Assembly (NCBI GenBank): GCA_009617715.1
Contig: VTFK01000264.1
Location: 496,001-560,000 of the forward strand
From: Plectrocnemia conspersa
Taxonomy: Eukaryota; Arthropoda; Insecta; Trichoptera; Polycentropodidae
Length of the DNA stretch: 64,000 nt
Direction: 5' to 3'
Part shown: piece by piece, positions 1-9,876 of the stretch
How the letters are laid out: each line of letters opens with the position of its first letter
Numbering within the stretch: position 1 is the first letter of the stretch
Made by a program: the position numbers and the translations under genes
Notes under the pieces: model-generated
What the model saw: the letters and a program-made list of their open reading frames with translations, nothing else
Database searches by the model: none
Told to the model about the DNA's origin: nothing

Positions 1-1040
1 TTTTGTATTTTTTAATTATTAAGTAATGTAAGAGTATTTTTTTACATATTAATCCAAAAATAAATGACAATCAAAATACGCAAATATTAAATTAACAAGA
101 AGATAAGATCGAGGCCCCATTAAAAAGTTTGCTAGTTCAAATATATGTTGTAGTATTAAAAGTTAAAATGGACGACTGATGAGTATTAATTATATATGTC
201 TATACACATTAAAAATACTTTTATGAATATTGTATAGTATAAACAATAAATTAAATAAATAGATTGTAAATATTAAAAAAAAAAATTTACCTGAAAAATC
301 TATGTGATTTTTTTTATCAAATTTTATATGTAAATTATTAAGCAAATAAAATTATTAGTTGAGTGTTTTAATAATAAAATTGCTAAATGTTTAATTATAT
401 CTATAGTTATATTGTAATATTATTATAATAACAATGCTTTAAAAATATCAGTTCTTTTTGGCAATTTAAAAATATTGCTATAATTAAAATATTATATTGT
501 TCTTTACTAAAAAGTCAGCTTGAATAGTAATTAAATTAAAAAATGATCTAAATTTTTACAATATATTAATTATAATCGTAAAATTTTATTTACAACTTTA
601 ATGATATTTACTTACTATCTTTAATAAATATCCAAACTTGAACTAATAAACTTAGTTCATATTTATATTTATATGTTATACTAAAATAATATAGTGTTAT
701 AAATTAATAAGGTTTTAGTGAAATCTTTTAAATTTGTTTTTTACTATTTTTATAAGCAACAATTTAATCAGTGCATACAATTGAACAGGTATTCTAAATA
801 AAATAAAATAAACAACTAGCATAATAGGAGAAAAGTGTCATTGTTATGTAATTTTAGCTAATCTATAATATGGTGTTTTATGTTTGAAATATACTAAAAA
901 TATAAACATTAATATTATGTATCAATATCAGTATTTTGCTTTTTTTAATATTGATTTTAAATGTTGTTAAAATAATAAAATCCATGTTTCAGATTTCCAG
1001 ATTAAATGTCTAATTGACTGTGCTACTATAATATAATTTG
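1..1040. other. AT-rich sequence, nothing recognised
   Basis: Presumably intron of the RhoGEF gene downstream of the exon at 1,047-1,250. I searched the minus strand for the expected continuation of the DH domain and found none here. Confidence 0.6.
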
Positions 1041-1046
1041 ACTCAC

Positions 1047-1250
1047 CTGTTGCACTCCTTGTGAGCTTCGCACCAAGTCAAATAAGCTGTGTAAACTGGA
1101 TTGGTCTGCATCACGTATCGGCTATAGTTCTGTATCTTCATCTGATGTAAAACGAAATTTTCGTATGGTGTGAAAATCTCTTCAAATCTGGCCAAGCCTT
1201 GGTAAAAAAGTTCGGGGTTGAACCTGTCCGTTAAATTTTGTAATTGTACA
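1047..1250 (-). CDS. RhoGEF (Dbl-homology) gene, exon encoding the middle of the DH domain
   Basis: Read on the minus strand from 1250 to 1047. An AG acceptor lies at 1252-1251, and the exon ends CAG|GTGAGT, a near-consensus donor at 1046-1045. The translation contains FNPELFYQGLARFEEIFTPY and ends TWCEAHKECNR. This matches the middle of Dbl-homology domains, just before the conserved CR3 helix that contacts the Rho GTPase. DH domains catalyse GDP release from Rho-family GTPases. The preceding exon ends with two bases of a codon and this one begins with the third, so the frame is continuous. The exon ends after two bases of a codon, and the continuation (rest of the DH domain and any PH domain) must lie before position 1. 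I see no candidate continuation in 1-1040. The subfamily is not certain; a PLEKHG-type GEF is my best guess. Confidence 0.82.
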
Positions 1251-1433
1251 CTATTCACAATATATATAATATATATAAATATATGAAAGGCTTATATGTT
1301 AAAACGCATCTCTTGCGAGCTATATAATGTAGTTTAATTAAACTAATCATATTTTAAAAAAAATAAAGAGAAGCGTTTTAAAATTTTAGCCTTTCATATG
1401 ATAGATAAATCATAAAATAATATGACGAAAGAC

Positions 1434-1597
1434 TTTTTTCTAGTCAAAATCGCTTCTTCGAGCATCGGATAGAAGAACTGTGCCCATAGGCGAAGACTGC
1501 TGTTTAACACTTCAGCTATGTTGTAAAATAATCTGTCGGTGTCAACGTCCATCATTATGCCTTCTTCTTGGATAGCGTAGGCCGCAGAGTAAAATAT
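1434..1597 (-). CDS. RhoGEF gene, exon encoding DH helices after CR1
   Basis: Minus-strand exon from 1597 to 1434. The acceptor AAAG lies just upstream, and the donor is AAAAAA|GTCTTT, which is weak but has the required GT and the right phase. The peptide starts IFYSAAYAIQEEGIMM and contains DRLFYNIAEVLNSSLRLWAQ and FFYPMLEEAIL. This is the pattern of the DH segment following CR1: a hydrophobic LF..I.EVL helix and then the CR2-side helix. The exon is 164 nt. It starts in phase 0 after the CR1 exon and leaves two bases for the next exon. No stop occurs in this frame, while both other frames are interrupted. Confidence 0.82.
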
Positions 1598-1663
1598 CTT
1601 TAAAATATTTCATTATCGTCAATAATTCTGTATTTATTTATAATCTGTAAAGAATATGCAAAC

Positions 1664-1758
1664 CTCTACAGCGGTTTTGATATGATTAATGTATGAAGCC
1701 TCTGTGGATAATATCTCCAAAAGAACCCTTTGTTGTAACACCTCCACTAAGTTCAATT
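1664..1758 (-). CDS. RhoGEF gene, exon encoding DH conserved region 1
   Basis: Minus-strand exon from 1758 to 1664, bounded by TTACAG| upstream and GAG|GTTTGC downstream. It is 95 nt and, with one base carried from the previous exon, encodes exactly 32 codons. The peptide includes VLLEILSTEASYINHIKTAV. This is the signature of DH conserved region 1 (the family pattern is roughly E.L.TE..Y...L), whose glutamate contacts the GTPase switch region. The first base of the first codon comes from the exon ending at 3832, and the phases agree. This is the strongest single piece of evidence for a RhoGEF in the window. Confidence 0.85.
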
Positions 1759-2570
1759 CTGTAAATGTATTTTTTATAAACATAAACATAATTTATAAAT
1801 TGCACGTCATTATTTCCCACTATATTCAGTTTTTTTAAACGCAAGATGGTTAGTGCCTGTTGCGATATTGCTACTGTAAATTTAGTTTTTTTTTTTGTTG
1901 GCATTATTCGTTAGTGCTCTTTATAAAGTTTCAAGGTATCAGAAGTTTGCATTAACGTTATTTGATTCAAATACATCATTCTTTGTTCAAAATACTTCAT
2001 AAATATTGTGAATGTGTTACAAAATAGTTTCCTCGCCTCTTTTAAACATTATACGGTATATTTCGAATAGTATGTTTACTTCATTAAAACTTGAACTGAA
2101 AGGCTGTACTAATTAGAAGTTACGTTAATTGAAAGTTTTTATTCATTAACCGCTTTTTTCGCACGACTAGATTTTCAAGGCAGGCTACTTATCTATTTTG
2201 AATAGCTGTTATATTAAATAGAGATAAAATTATTTATTTTATCCTATTTTTATTTGGTACACTGCTCTAATTTATTTTATTTCGCATTACTATAAATATA
2301 CTAATTTGAACTTCTTCGTTCTGATTGTATATTAATTTATTTTTACTGCATCTTATTTTTGTGTCTTATTGTGTCTTATTTTTATATCTTGTCATTTTCT
2401 TTGGTCATCCACTTTTATATTTACTTATGTAAGATCCACATTATGTAAAACATTCCAACGTTCATTAGACACACCATTGAGAATAATATGCGTAAAATAT
2501 TTAAATTGTATTATTTAAATGTTTGTGCAATAATTAATTACGTATTATTTATAAATGTCTTCAAATGTCT

Positions 2571-3006
2571 TCAAAGAGAGAAGCGGCTGCTTCTACAATA
2601 TTTTATTGTCTGAAGTTGGGCCTTTGTCGAACTTCGTTTGTTTGAGAGCTCTTGAAGTTTCATTACTTCTCTTTCTAGTTCATCTTCCGTCTTTAACATA
2701 AATAGTGATGCCAGGAGAGCATCAATACTAATTGTGACCGCGAACCCGGCCGCAGTCGGCAATCATGATGGCTTAGTTTCATCGGTGCACAGCCAAATAT
2801 GCGATTTTGAAGCTACTGGTCCTCGATCATAAAAAGTGGGTAGGAACATCCGGAATTTCTTCAGATTTTGAAGTTCTAAAGCCTTGAATTTCAAAGTGGA
2901 TGCCAGTAGAAGTGTCGGTGAAAATCTCTGATGAAGTATATTCTCCTCCTTTTTCGACTCTTTCGGTGGAACGGCCAATTTAATCGGCCAGATTATCGTC
3001 AGCCGC
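2571..3006 (-). pseudogene. Unassigned coding-like segment with one in-frame stop
   Basis: On the minus strand one reading frame runs from just after a TAG near 3,010 to a TGA at about 2,571, interrupted only by a TGA near 2,764. The first half includes LAVPPKESKKEENILHQRFS and RGPVASKSHIWLCTDETKPS. The second includes LKTEDELEREVMKLQELSNK, a charged helical stretch. The GC content is higher than in the surrounding intron and the composition is protein-like. The phases of the exons at 3,832 and 1,758 join without it, so it is unlikely to be a constitutive exon of the RhoGEF. It may be a processed pseudogene or part of a mobile element. I do not recognise it. Confidence 0.35.
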
Positions 3007-3087
3007 TAGAGCAGATTACGGACTGTTATTTAAATGGCAGTCTCAATTTGCGACGTATACTTTTAATTTTCTTGATCTAAGCTTTTT

Positions 3088-3560
3088 CTCACTGTGCTGT
3101 CCCATTTTAATAAAGAATTCTGTTTTTGTATGTCAAATTCCGAATGGATTTGTCACCGTTGTTTACAATTTAATAGCATATTAAATTTCGTTGTCTCGCT
3201 TTCTCATTTTTGAAGTGCAGTGTGGCACGGAAAGTTTTGATTTATATTTTCTAGGATTTATTTGAAAAAGAAAGGTAAGAATTATTATAAAAATTAAATT
3301 TATTGTATTATTGTTTGATTAGGTTAAATGGTTCATTTAATATTTTTAGAATAATGTCTAAACTCGGAAAAGGAAGACCACTTTCCGCCCAATTCAAGGA
3401 AATTAATTATAATGTCTACCAATTTACAAAGGACTCTTTGTAATATCATAAATGTATGTTAAATAAACAAGTATTTTTTTTCAATAAAAAAAATAATAAT
3501 ACTCTGAGCTGCAATGTACACACATACAACTACAAACCGGAATTCTTATCGCAAGCGGCA
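3088..3560 (+). mobile_element. Short TA-type element remnant with leader, intron and start codon
   Basis: The stretch TTCGTTGTCTCGCTTTCT followed by AAGTGCAGTGTGGCAC (3,190-3,227) matches, in reverse complement, the same words at 32,163-32,250 inside another element. The right end (ACAAACCGGAATTCTTATC, 3,532-3,550) and a degenerate left end near 3,109-3,133 resemble that element's terminal repeats. After the leader come AAAG|GTAAGA, about 75 nt of intron, and TTTTTAG before ATGTCTAAACTCGG at 3,354. The frame opens with MSKLGKGRPLSAQFKEINYN and stops after about 30 codons. That N-terminus resembles the start of Tc1/mariner-related element proteins in insects. It is a deletion derivative without a catalytic domain. 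Confidence 0.5.
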
Positions 3561-3831
3561 ATTAAAGCGGTTATCTACTAGGAAATAAAAAAATTATCGT
3601 ATCGTTACTAACGAGGTACATTCAGTGATCTGTTTCTTCGGTGCAGAAACTGCTATTGAAATTCTTCGTTAGCTTGTTATTGATATTTTTTTAACCAACG
3701 TAATCAATGAAACGATTGATAAATAGCAATTAGTGGTATCTATGAATCGTTGGGCGTCAAAAAAGAGCAGGCATGTATTCCGAATGAGCTTTGAATATCT
3801 ACTTTTTAAATATCCCTAATATTTAACATAC

Positions 3832-3994
3832 CGCTTAGGTTAAACATTTTTTCAACGATTCTCGATTCGATAGTCAACAAAGCGTCCGCACAATCTTTCG
3901 ACATTGGAAATGGCGTATAGATAGGCAGTTGTGGCACATTGTCGCCCATTTCCAACAGCTTGGCTTCTAGTCTTTCCATCTCTAGCGAATCGCT
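3832..3994 (-). CDS. RhoGEF gene, exon upstream of the DH domain
   Basis: Minus-strand exon from 3994 to 3832, with acceptor TTTTAG and donor AGCG|GTATGT. It encodes about 54 residues beginning SDSLEMERLEAKLLEMGDN, a charged helical stretch. It continues through PQLPIYTPFPMSKDCADALL and ends at EKMFNLS. It begins in phase 0 and leaves one base, which completes the glutamate codon of the CR1 exon. No known domain is apparent. It is probably the linker or helix preceding the DH domain. The intron to the CR1 exon is about 2.1 kb and contains an unassigned coding-like segment and AT-rich sequence. Confidence 0.75.
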
Positions 3995-4048
3995 CTAAAA
4001 TCCGATAAAACCACTATAAAAATTGCCTCTTTTTTGTATCAACATAAC

Positions 4049-4196
4049 CGTTAAAATTTCGACTTTGTTGCTGAAGAGAGACATCAGTTGATTGAACTTT
4101 TGGGTGACACCTGTCGATTTTCCTTTGGCCTCTGTAGGCGTGTTCATTATGAGTCCGGATTCAGACCTCCTGGGAACACTTTCTTCGGCCGATTTG
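4049..4196 (-). CDS. RhoGEF gene, upstream exon with a serine/threonine-rich segment
   Basis: Minus-strand exon from 4196 to about 4049. The acceptor is TATTTTAG and the donor is ACG|GTTATG; an earlier alternative, AAA|GTCGAA, keeps the same phase. The peptide includes KSAEESVPRRSESGLIMNTP and TQKFNQLMSLFSNKVEIL. The intron to the next exon is only about 54 bp, which is normal for small insect introns. The first base is the third position of a codon begun in the preceding exon, and the exon ends in phase 0. The SxxRRSxS stretch resembles a kinase or 14-3-3 target site, but that is inference. The upstream intron carries a mariner relic at 4,521-5,399. Confidence 0.7.
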
Positions 4197-4520
4197 CTAA
4201 AATATTTTGCTTTATTTTTTTTCGTGTCCTTAAATTAAAACATACGCGTTAACGACATATTATTTTTTCAAGCTATAACACAGTAACAAATCAGCAGATT
4301 TGGGATCAAAACAATTTAAAATTATTTGACAATGGTATATAATAAAAAAAAAAACAGTTTAATTGGAACAAGAATTTAAATTAATCACAATTATTACCAA
4401 GATACACCTATAATCATTTTTGCAACAAATATTTACATTTAAATTTAATTATACGCAATATTTAAATTCGTTTTAACATTTCGTTTATAAACATAAAATT
4501 AAATACATTCTATACATCTA

Positions 4521-5399
4521 CGAGGGTGATCCAAAAAATACGGTGAATAGTTTTATTACGACCAAAATAATTAAATTTGTATTAATCTTCTACAAAATAC
4601 TCTCCTTGGCTAGCAATACACTTATCCCAACGTTGATTCTTTGATTGGAAGCATTTTTGGAACGCTTCTTTCGGAAGGACATTTAGTTGCTTCGTTGTGG
4701 CTCTCTCAATGTCGGTAATGGTTGCAAAACGTTTTCCTTTTAGCACCGTTTTTATTTAAGAGCCAGAAGTCTTCTTAACCTGCATTTTTATCTCAGAGTC
4801 ATAACCCAACTTTCATCTTCAGATGAAATTTTGACCATGAACTCCGGATCTGCATCAAGACGATCCTTTAATTCCGTGTAAACTAACACGCGATTTTCCT
4901 TCTGTTTTAAAAGTTTGGGAACAAATTACGCACTCGCCTCATTTGAAAATTATCGCTCGAGATGTTCAGTTCTTCGGAAAACTCTAGAATAGTCAATCGC
5001 CTGATTAAATGAATCATTTTGCTCGTTTTCGTCTGCTTTTAAGATCAAAAGACATCCCGACCGTTGCTCGTCTTTAACTAGCTAATTTCCGCTTTTAAAT
5101 AACTCATACCATTTGTTAACAATATTTAGAGTCACCACATTATCGCCATGCACTTCATGAGCTTCTTTGACACTTTTTTGCAACTTAATGTAAACGCGTT
5201 GTTCGAAATGTTGTTCGTTGCGACAAACACGATAAACATGATCTCACACTTCCGGCTCTAAAAGCCGGCTAACAAGTCACAACATATTCAAACTTGACAC
5301 TGACTATCTCAACGGATCTGATTTATTACTTCAAATGTATGTAGCGCTAGCAGTTGCTGCTATAAAAATTCATTCACCGCACTTTTTGATCACACCTCG
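4521..5399 (-). mobile_element. Internally deleted mariner-family transposon
   Basis: Terminal inverted repeats are CGAGGGTGATCCAAAAAATA on the left and the reverse complement of CGAGGTGTGATCAAAAAGTG on the right, each flanked by TA as expected for Tc1/mariner insertion. On the minus strand, broken frames encode recognisable transposase pieces. Near 5,220-5,040 there is EQRVYIKLQKSVKEAHEVHG followed by NKWYELFKSG. Further on come LLKQKENRVLVYTELKDRLD and DPEFMVKISSEDESWV, the first-aspartate region. At the end come QRWDKCIASQGEYFVED, a typical mariner C-terminus. The element is about 0.88 kb against roughly 1.3 kb for intact ones. It lacks part of the DNA-binding domain and of the catalytic core, and has several stops. 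Confidence 0.85.
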
Positions 5400-5699
5400 T
5401 ATATATTAAATTGAACAACTGTATAACGAATTATTTTCTACAAAGTTTCATTTCATAGATATATTAAACAATTCGATAAAAACATTTTATTATTTATTTA
5501 AATAAAATTGTAACCTAACAGCCATAGCAAAAATAAAATAAATAATACATCGTATTATTACAATGAACACAAAAAAAAAATAATACAAAAAAGATTTAAT
5601 AATACGAACCGGATCATGAACGCGTTTGTCATAGCAAATCCCAGGATCTTGAAATAATTTTTGCAAACGTCGTTTCAACGAAACGACGAAAACTTTCAA

Positions 5700-6320
5700 T
5701 TGCATTCAAAAGTTATTCTGAGATCATTAGTAGAAGTTTCTATTGTTAAAACACCGAGACCATAGGAATAATTTGATGGCGAGCGGGATCAAGAAAATAA
5801 TACAGCATGGCACTTTCTGACACAAAGGGCAGACGGTTGACGGAGGTTCATCTCCATAGAGAATCTAAGAGGAGGGGTAAAATATTCTTTCGACAATTGG
5901 CCGCCATAGGTTACAAACTATATACGGTCGCGCAAATAATTCGAGAAAAACCGAGTTAAATCATCTGAACCACCGATGTCTGACTTTTTTATAATAAACC
6001 TTGTTAATGACTTCTACGTGCATTCCTGTATCAAGAGATGATGTCATCGTTTTAGTGAAAGACAGGACAACACCTATACTGTTGGTTAAACAAAACTTGC
6101 CGAAAGAGATAAATATTTCGATCAATTTAGCAGAAGCTGACAACAGTCAATAGTTATTTATGTACAATTTGTCACCATTTAAATAAATACGAGTGACTTT
6201 GTGCATTTTCAAAGATCAGGATGGAATGACGTCTTGAGAATCAGATTAAAAATATGTTTTAGAGGAGCAGCGAGACTGACTTCGTAATCCTTAAAAATAA
6301 AATCGGGCACAAAATTATAT
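5700..6320. repeat. Diverged copy 1 of a dispersed repeat shared with 19.9 and 21.9 kb
   Basis: ATAGGAATAATTTGATGG and GGCACTTTCTGACA at about 5,763-5,823 match ATAGGAATAATCTGATGA and AGCACTTTCCGACA at about 21,968-22,023. GCCATAGGTTACAAACTATA (5,902 on) matches GCCATAGGTTACTAACTGTC (20,033 on). The tail TGCATTTTCAAAGATC near 6,203 matches TGCATTTCCAAAGATC near 22,347. The minus strand here has a 60-codon open frame (5,961-6,143) with no recognised product. It is probably an old retroelement fragment; the class is unclear. Confidence 0.5.
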
Positions 6321-9300
6321 TATAATATAGCACACAGTATATTTAAATTTTCAGACTTTAGATCAAAACAATAGATTTCAAAAATATTAAGCGTATAATT
6401 TTACATATAGATATAGTTGTAATATCTTGTTGCAAAAATACAAATTTATTCAAAGATAAGTATATCTATATATTATTACATCGATATACTTATCCATACA
6501 TTATTTGGTTAAGATTAAGAAATAAAATAATATTTTAAAAACGGACAGAATATTATAGAATTTTAAGGAGAAAAAAGGAACCGCTGATGTATACAATTAA
6601 AAAATTTAACTTACTTTTAATATATTAATTTTCAAATTGTCGTGTGTTTGTTTTTTTTCTGCAAAACAATTAATACGATAGGTCAAGTTAAACATATTTT
6701 ATAAAAAATGTGTTAAAATTATAAACATATGCTTGCAATTACGATATATATATATAAATATAATTACATAAAAAAAACCGCAGAGCAGTCACTTTTAAAT
6801 ATTATAAAATTAACGCCATGTACAACACAACATATAAGGTCTTCTCACCTTCCATTTCAACCACTTTGCCTGCTAAAGTCCACGTATCTACCAGTTTTTC
6901 ACTTAACGGCGTAGTCACACCTCTTAAGAAATAATTGTACTTATTAACAGAAATATAAGCGCTAAGGCTGTAGTCCAATATATCACTAAAAACACACCAA
7001 CAATTTTTATTCACTGTATTCACTGTATTATTTTATTATTTTGAGTTGTATACCTAAGACAAATGTTTTTGATTGCGGGCATGTAAATAACATTCTTTAT
7101 GGTAAGATTCGGCTTTGTGTGCGATGTAAATTTTGCGATTACATACTGGGGAATAATAAGCTCAAAAAATTCCCTAAGGAACCCCTAGAAAAAAAACTCA
7201 ATACACAACATATCATACATATACTTAATTATTGAATTTGTTGTTGTGTGTATGTGGGTGTCACTCGTGAGTATGACTGGTGATGATGAAGATGAATGAA
7301 ATATGTGTAGATAGGAGTAAGGAAATAAAATTAATAAAATATATGACTTGTGTATATTACTGCGATTCGCTACACACGAAAAACACATTAACATATAACT
7401 GACTGAAAACTGGATACTTACACAGGAAATCCCAAAATTTCACAAATCGCGGGAAATATCGTAAATCCGTAAACTAGGCCAAGTCATGTTTGGGACATCC
7501 TGTATGGTTTAATGTATTCGTATAAAAAGTATTGCATCACGTTTCATTTGCATTCATTACTGTAGATATGAATGATAATTTTTTTGCATATGCGTATTCA
7601 GATTATAGTAGTGCTTTTTAACATTCGAATTAATATTGTACGTGTAAATTAGAGAACTGTTTTTTTTGGTAAAAAATACTTTTTTCCATTATCTAATACA
7701 AATGCTATGAGCATCTTAATTGTAAGTAATCATAAAAAGCTTCTCAAGAAAATTCCATCATCAATGAAACTAACCACTTTTTTATTTATTGATCTATAAA
7801 TATCTTTTCCTGAAACAGCGACAATAATATAAAGCTCGCAGCTGTAAATCACTAAGCAGTGACACCATATTTATAATCTGATCTAAATAGTTTATAATAC
7901 AAACTAATATTGATTGATTTAGAAGTAACTGATATGTGCTTTTACAATATTTTCAATTAAACGCTAATACAAAATGTCGACTTTAATATAAAGTAAACAA
8001 AATAAATCTATTTGGGATAAACTTAAGATTAAGAATAAGAACACACATTAAAGATAAATTGCTGAATCGAGAAAAGTAGGACAAGGCAGGCGATCGAGCA
8101 CCTTCGAAAAGAGAAAATTCGTAAGTGATGAAAAATGATGGAAGTTGTTTGGAAAGAAAGAACACTGACTCTATATTAGGATAGTTGTAAGCTAGATAGA
8201 TGTCCTAAAATAAAAAAATAAATAGTGAAGTTCAAGAGAAGTTCAAATCTAGACTAGAAATTGGAGGACCAAACAAACGTTTTCAGATACACATCAAAAA
8301 AGGTGTGTCAAGTAAGTTTCAATTGGAATGAGTCTGTAGGACAAGCTTAAGCTAATTATAATAATGTATAGTTAGAACAGTCATTTGAATATGTAAAATT
8401 CATTGTTAGGATCTATTATTATTCATAAAATATGTATTCTTGACATACCTTATGGGAGAATACCTAATAGATTTTATATTGGCTTAGATTCACTTGAATC
8501 TAGCTTAATGTAAATATATTTTATAAAAGAAAATTGCTTAACACAATTGTAAATTCAAGGATGAGCTGCGTAAAATAAAGATGCTCTATTTAGGTTGCTG
8601 CTATATTAAAAGGCACGGGAGATAATAAACTGAGTTAAAAACCACTATATGATATATTAAATCGCTAACATGATTACTAGTGATAATCAGTTTATTCGCA
8701 TACACTTTTTAATGATAGTTGTGGTTGTTTTGTAGTGTTTCTTTTAGTGACAAGGGAGTTATTACATTATGATTAATTGCAATTTTTAAGATTTTCATAG
8801 CGTATGTATTAGAATGATGAAAGCAAAGTAGCAATAATAAATATTTTTTAGCAATATAGATAATCATTTTACACGTATCCCTGTGTTTTATAAAAATGTA
8901 AAAATAATTAATTTTCAATATTGGTATTATATGAAATTAATGTAGAAAAAAATACTTTTTTTTCTGAAATTATTGCAAATATTACATATGGTAGTTTTTA
9001 TGTTGCTATGACAGCAAAACATGTTCAATCTTATTATTTATTTTAAGAACAATCATCGCTGGCAATTAAAAATACATTTTTTTATTTGTTTCTGATTATA
9101 ATGAAGTGTTACAAAAAATAAAATAAAAAAAATAAATTGCTATATAAAAAATGCTTTAAGAATTGCGTATTATAACATGTATTATGAGACATCTTTAGAT
9201 AAATAGAAAAAAAACAGAGAAGTAACCTCTAAATGCTTATGAAAAATAAAAATATAATATATATTTATAACTTTAAAAAACTTTTATCCACGAACTTTAC

Positions 9301-9650
9301 AAAAATTAGTTATCGGAAAATTTCTTATTTAAGACATTTAAGATAATGGTGGGGTGTAAAAATATATTTGATTTAACACTATTTAATGTTAAAATGCAAA
9401 ACTCTTTATCTAAAAGCGAAAATAAATAGTATCACGTGTTTATTATTATTTTCCCTATAGCGGTAATGCAATATTTTTTAAGACTTTTTAATGTTTGTGC
9501 TAATTATTATTATTATAATTTTAATTACTTCACTAAAAGAATGTTTCAATTTAAACCATGCTTTCCCATTAGTCGTCTCGCTTAAATAGGGCCAGTCATC
9601 TATAATTGTTTGTGGATTTGTTACACATCTACACAAAACTTTAACGTTTT
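6320..9650. other. AT-rich intronic sequence, nothing recognised
   Basis: Presumed intron between the exons at 9,659 and 4,196. Short open frames (for example 7,041-7,235 plus and 7,983-8,165 minus) lack family resemblance. TTTGGGACATCCTGTATGG at about 7,488 resembles a common insect transposon end, but no partner is visible. Confidence 0.5.
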
Positions 9651-9658
9651 GCCACTAC

Positions 9659-9876
9659 TAGGTTCTAAATAATTTTGAAAAAAGTTCGTCTATATATTGA
9701 AGAATGCGATCACCTTTTAAATTTTGCGCGCTTATTTCGGGCATCGACGATACGGAGAGTTCGGTAGCCAATTTTCCAAAATCGCATTCAACAGAGGCCC
9801 AGCAATACTTATCGGACCAGTAAGAATTACTACTGAGAAGACTGTCAATGTTGTTCATGCTTCGCGATCTGAGCTG
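9659..9876 (-). CDS. Probable RhoGEF gene exon beginning QLRSRSMNNIDSLL
   Basis: Minus-strand exon from 9876 to 9659. The acceptor TTTTTTCCAG is excellent; the donor TA|GTAGTG is weaker. The translation runs from QLRSRSMNNIDSLLSSN through WSDKYCWASVECDFGK and ILQYIDELFSKLFRT with no stop. It starts in phase 0 and leaves two bases, which is exactly the phase required by the exon at 4196. No domain is recognised. The segment is serine-rich, then more hydrophobic and helical. Assignment to the same gene rests on strand, phase and order. A transcript would settle it. Confidence 0.6.
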
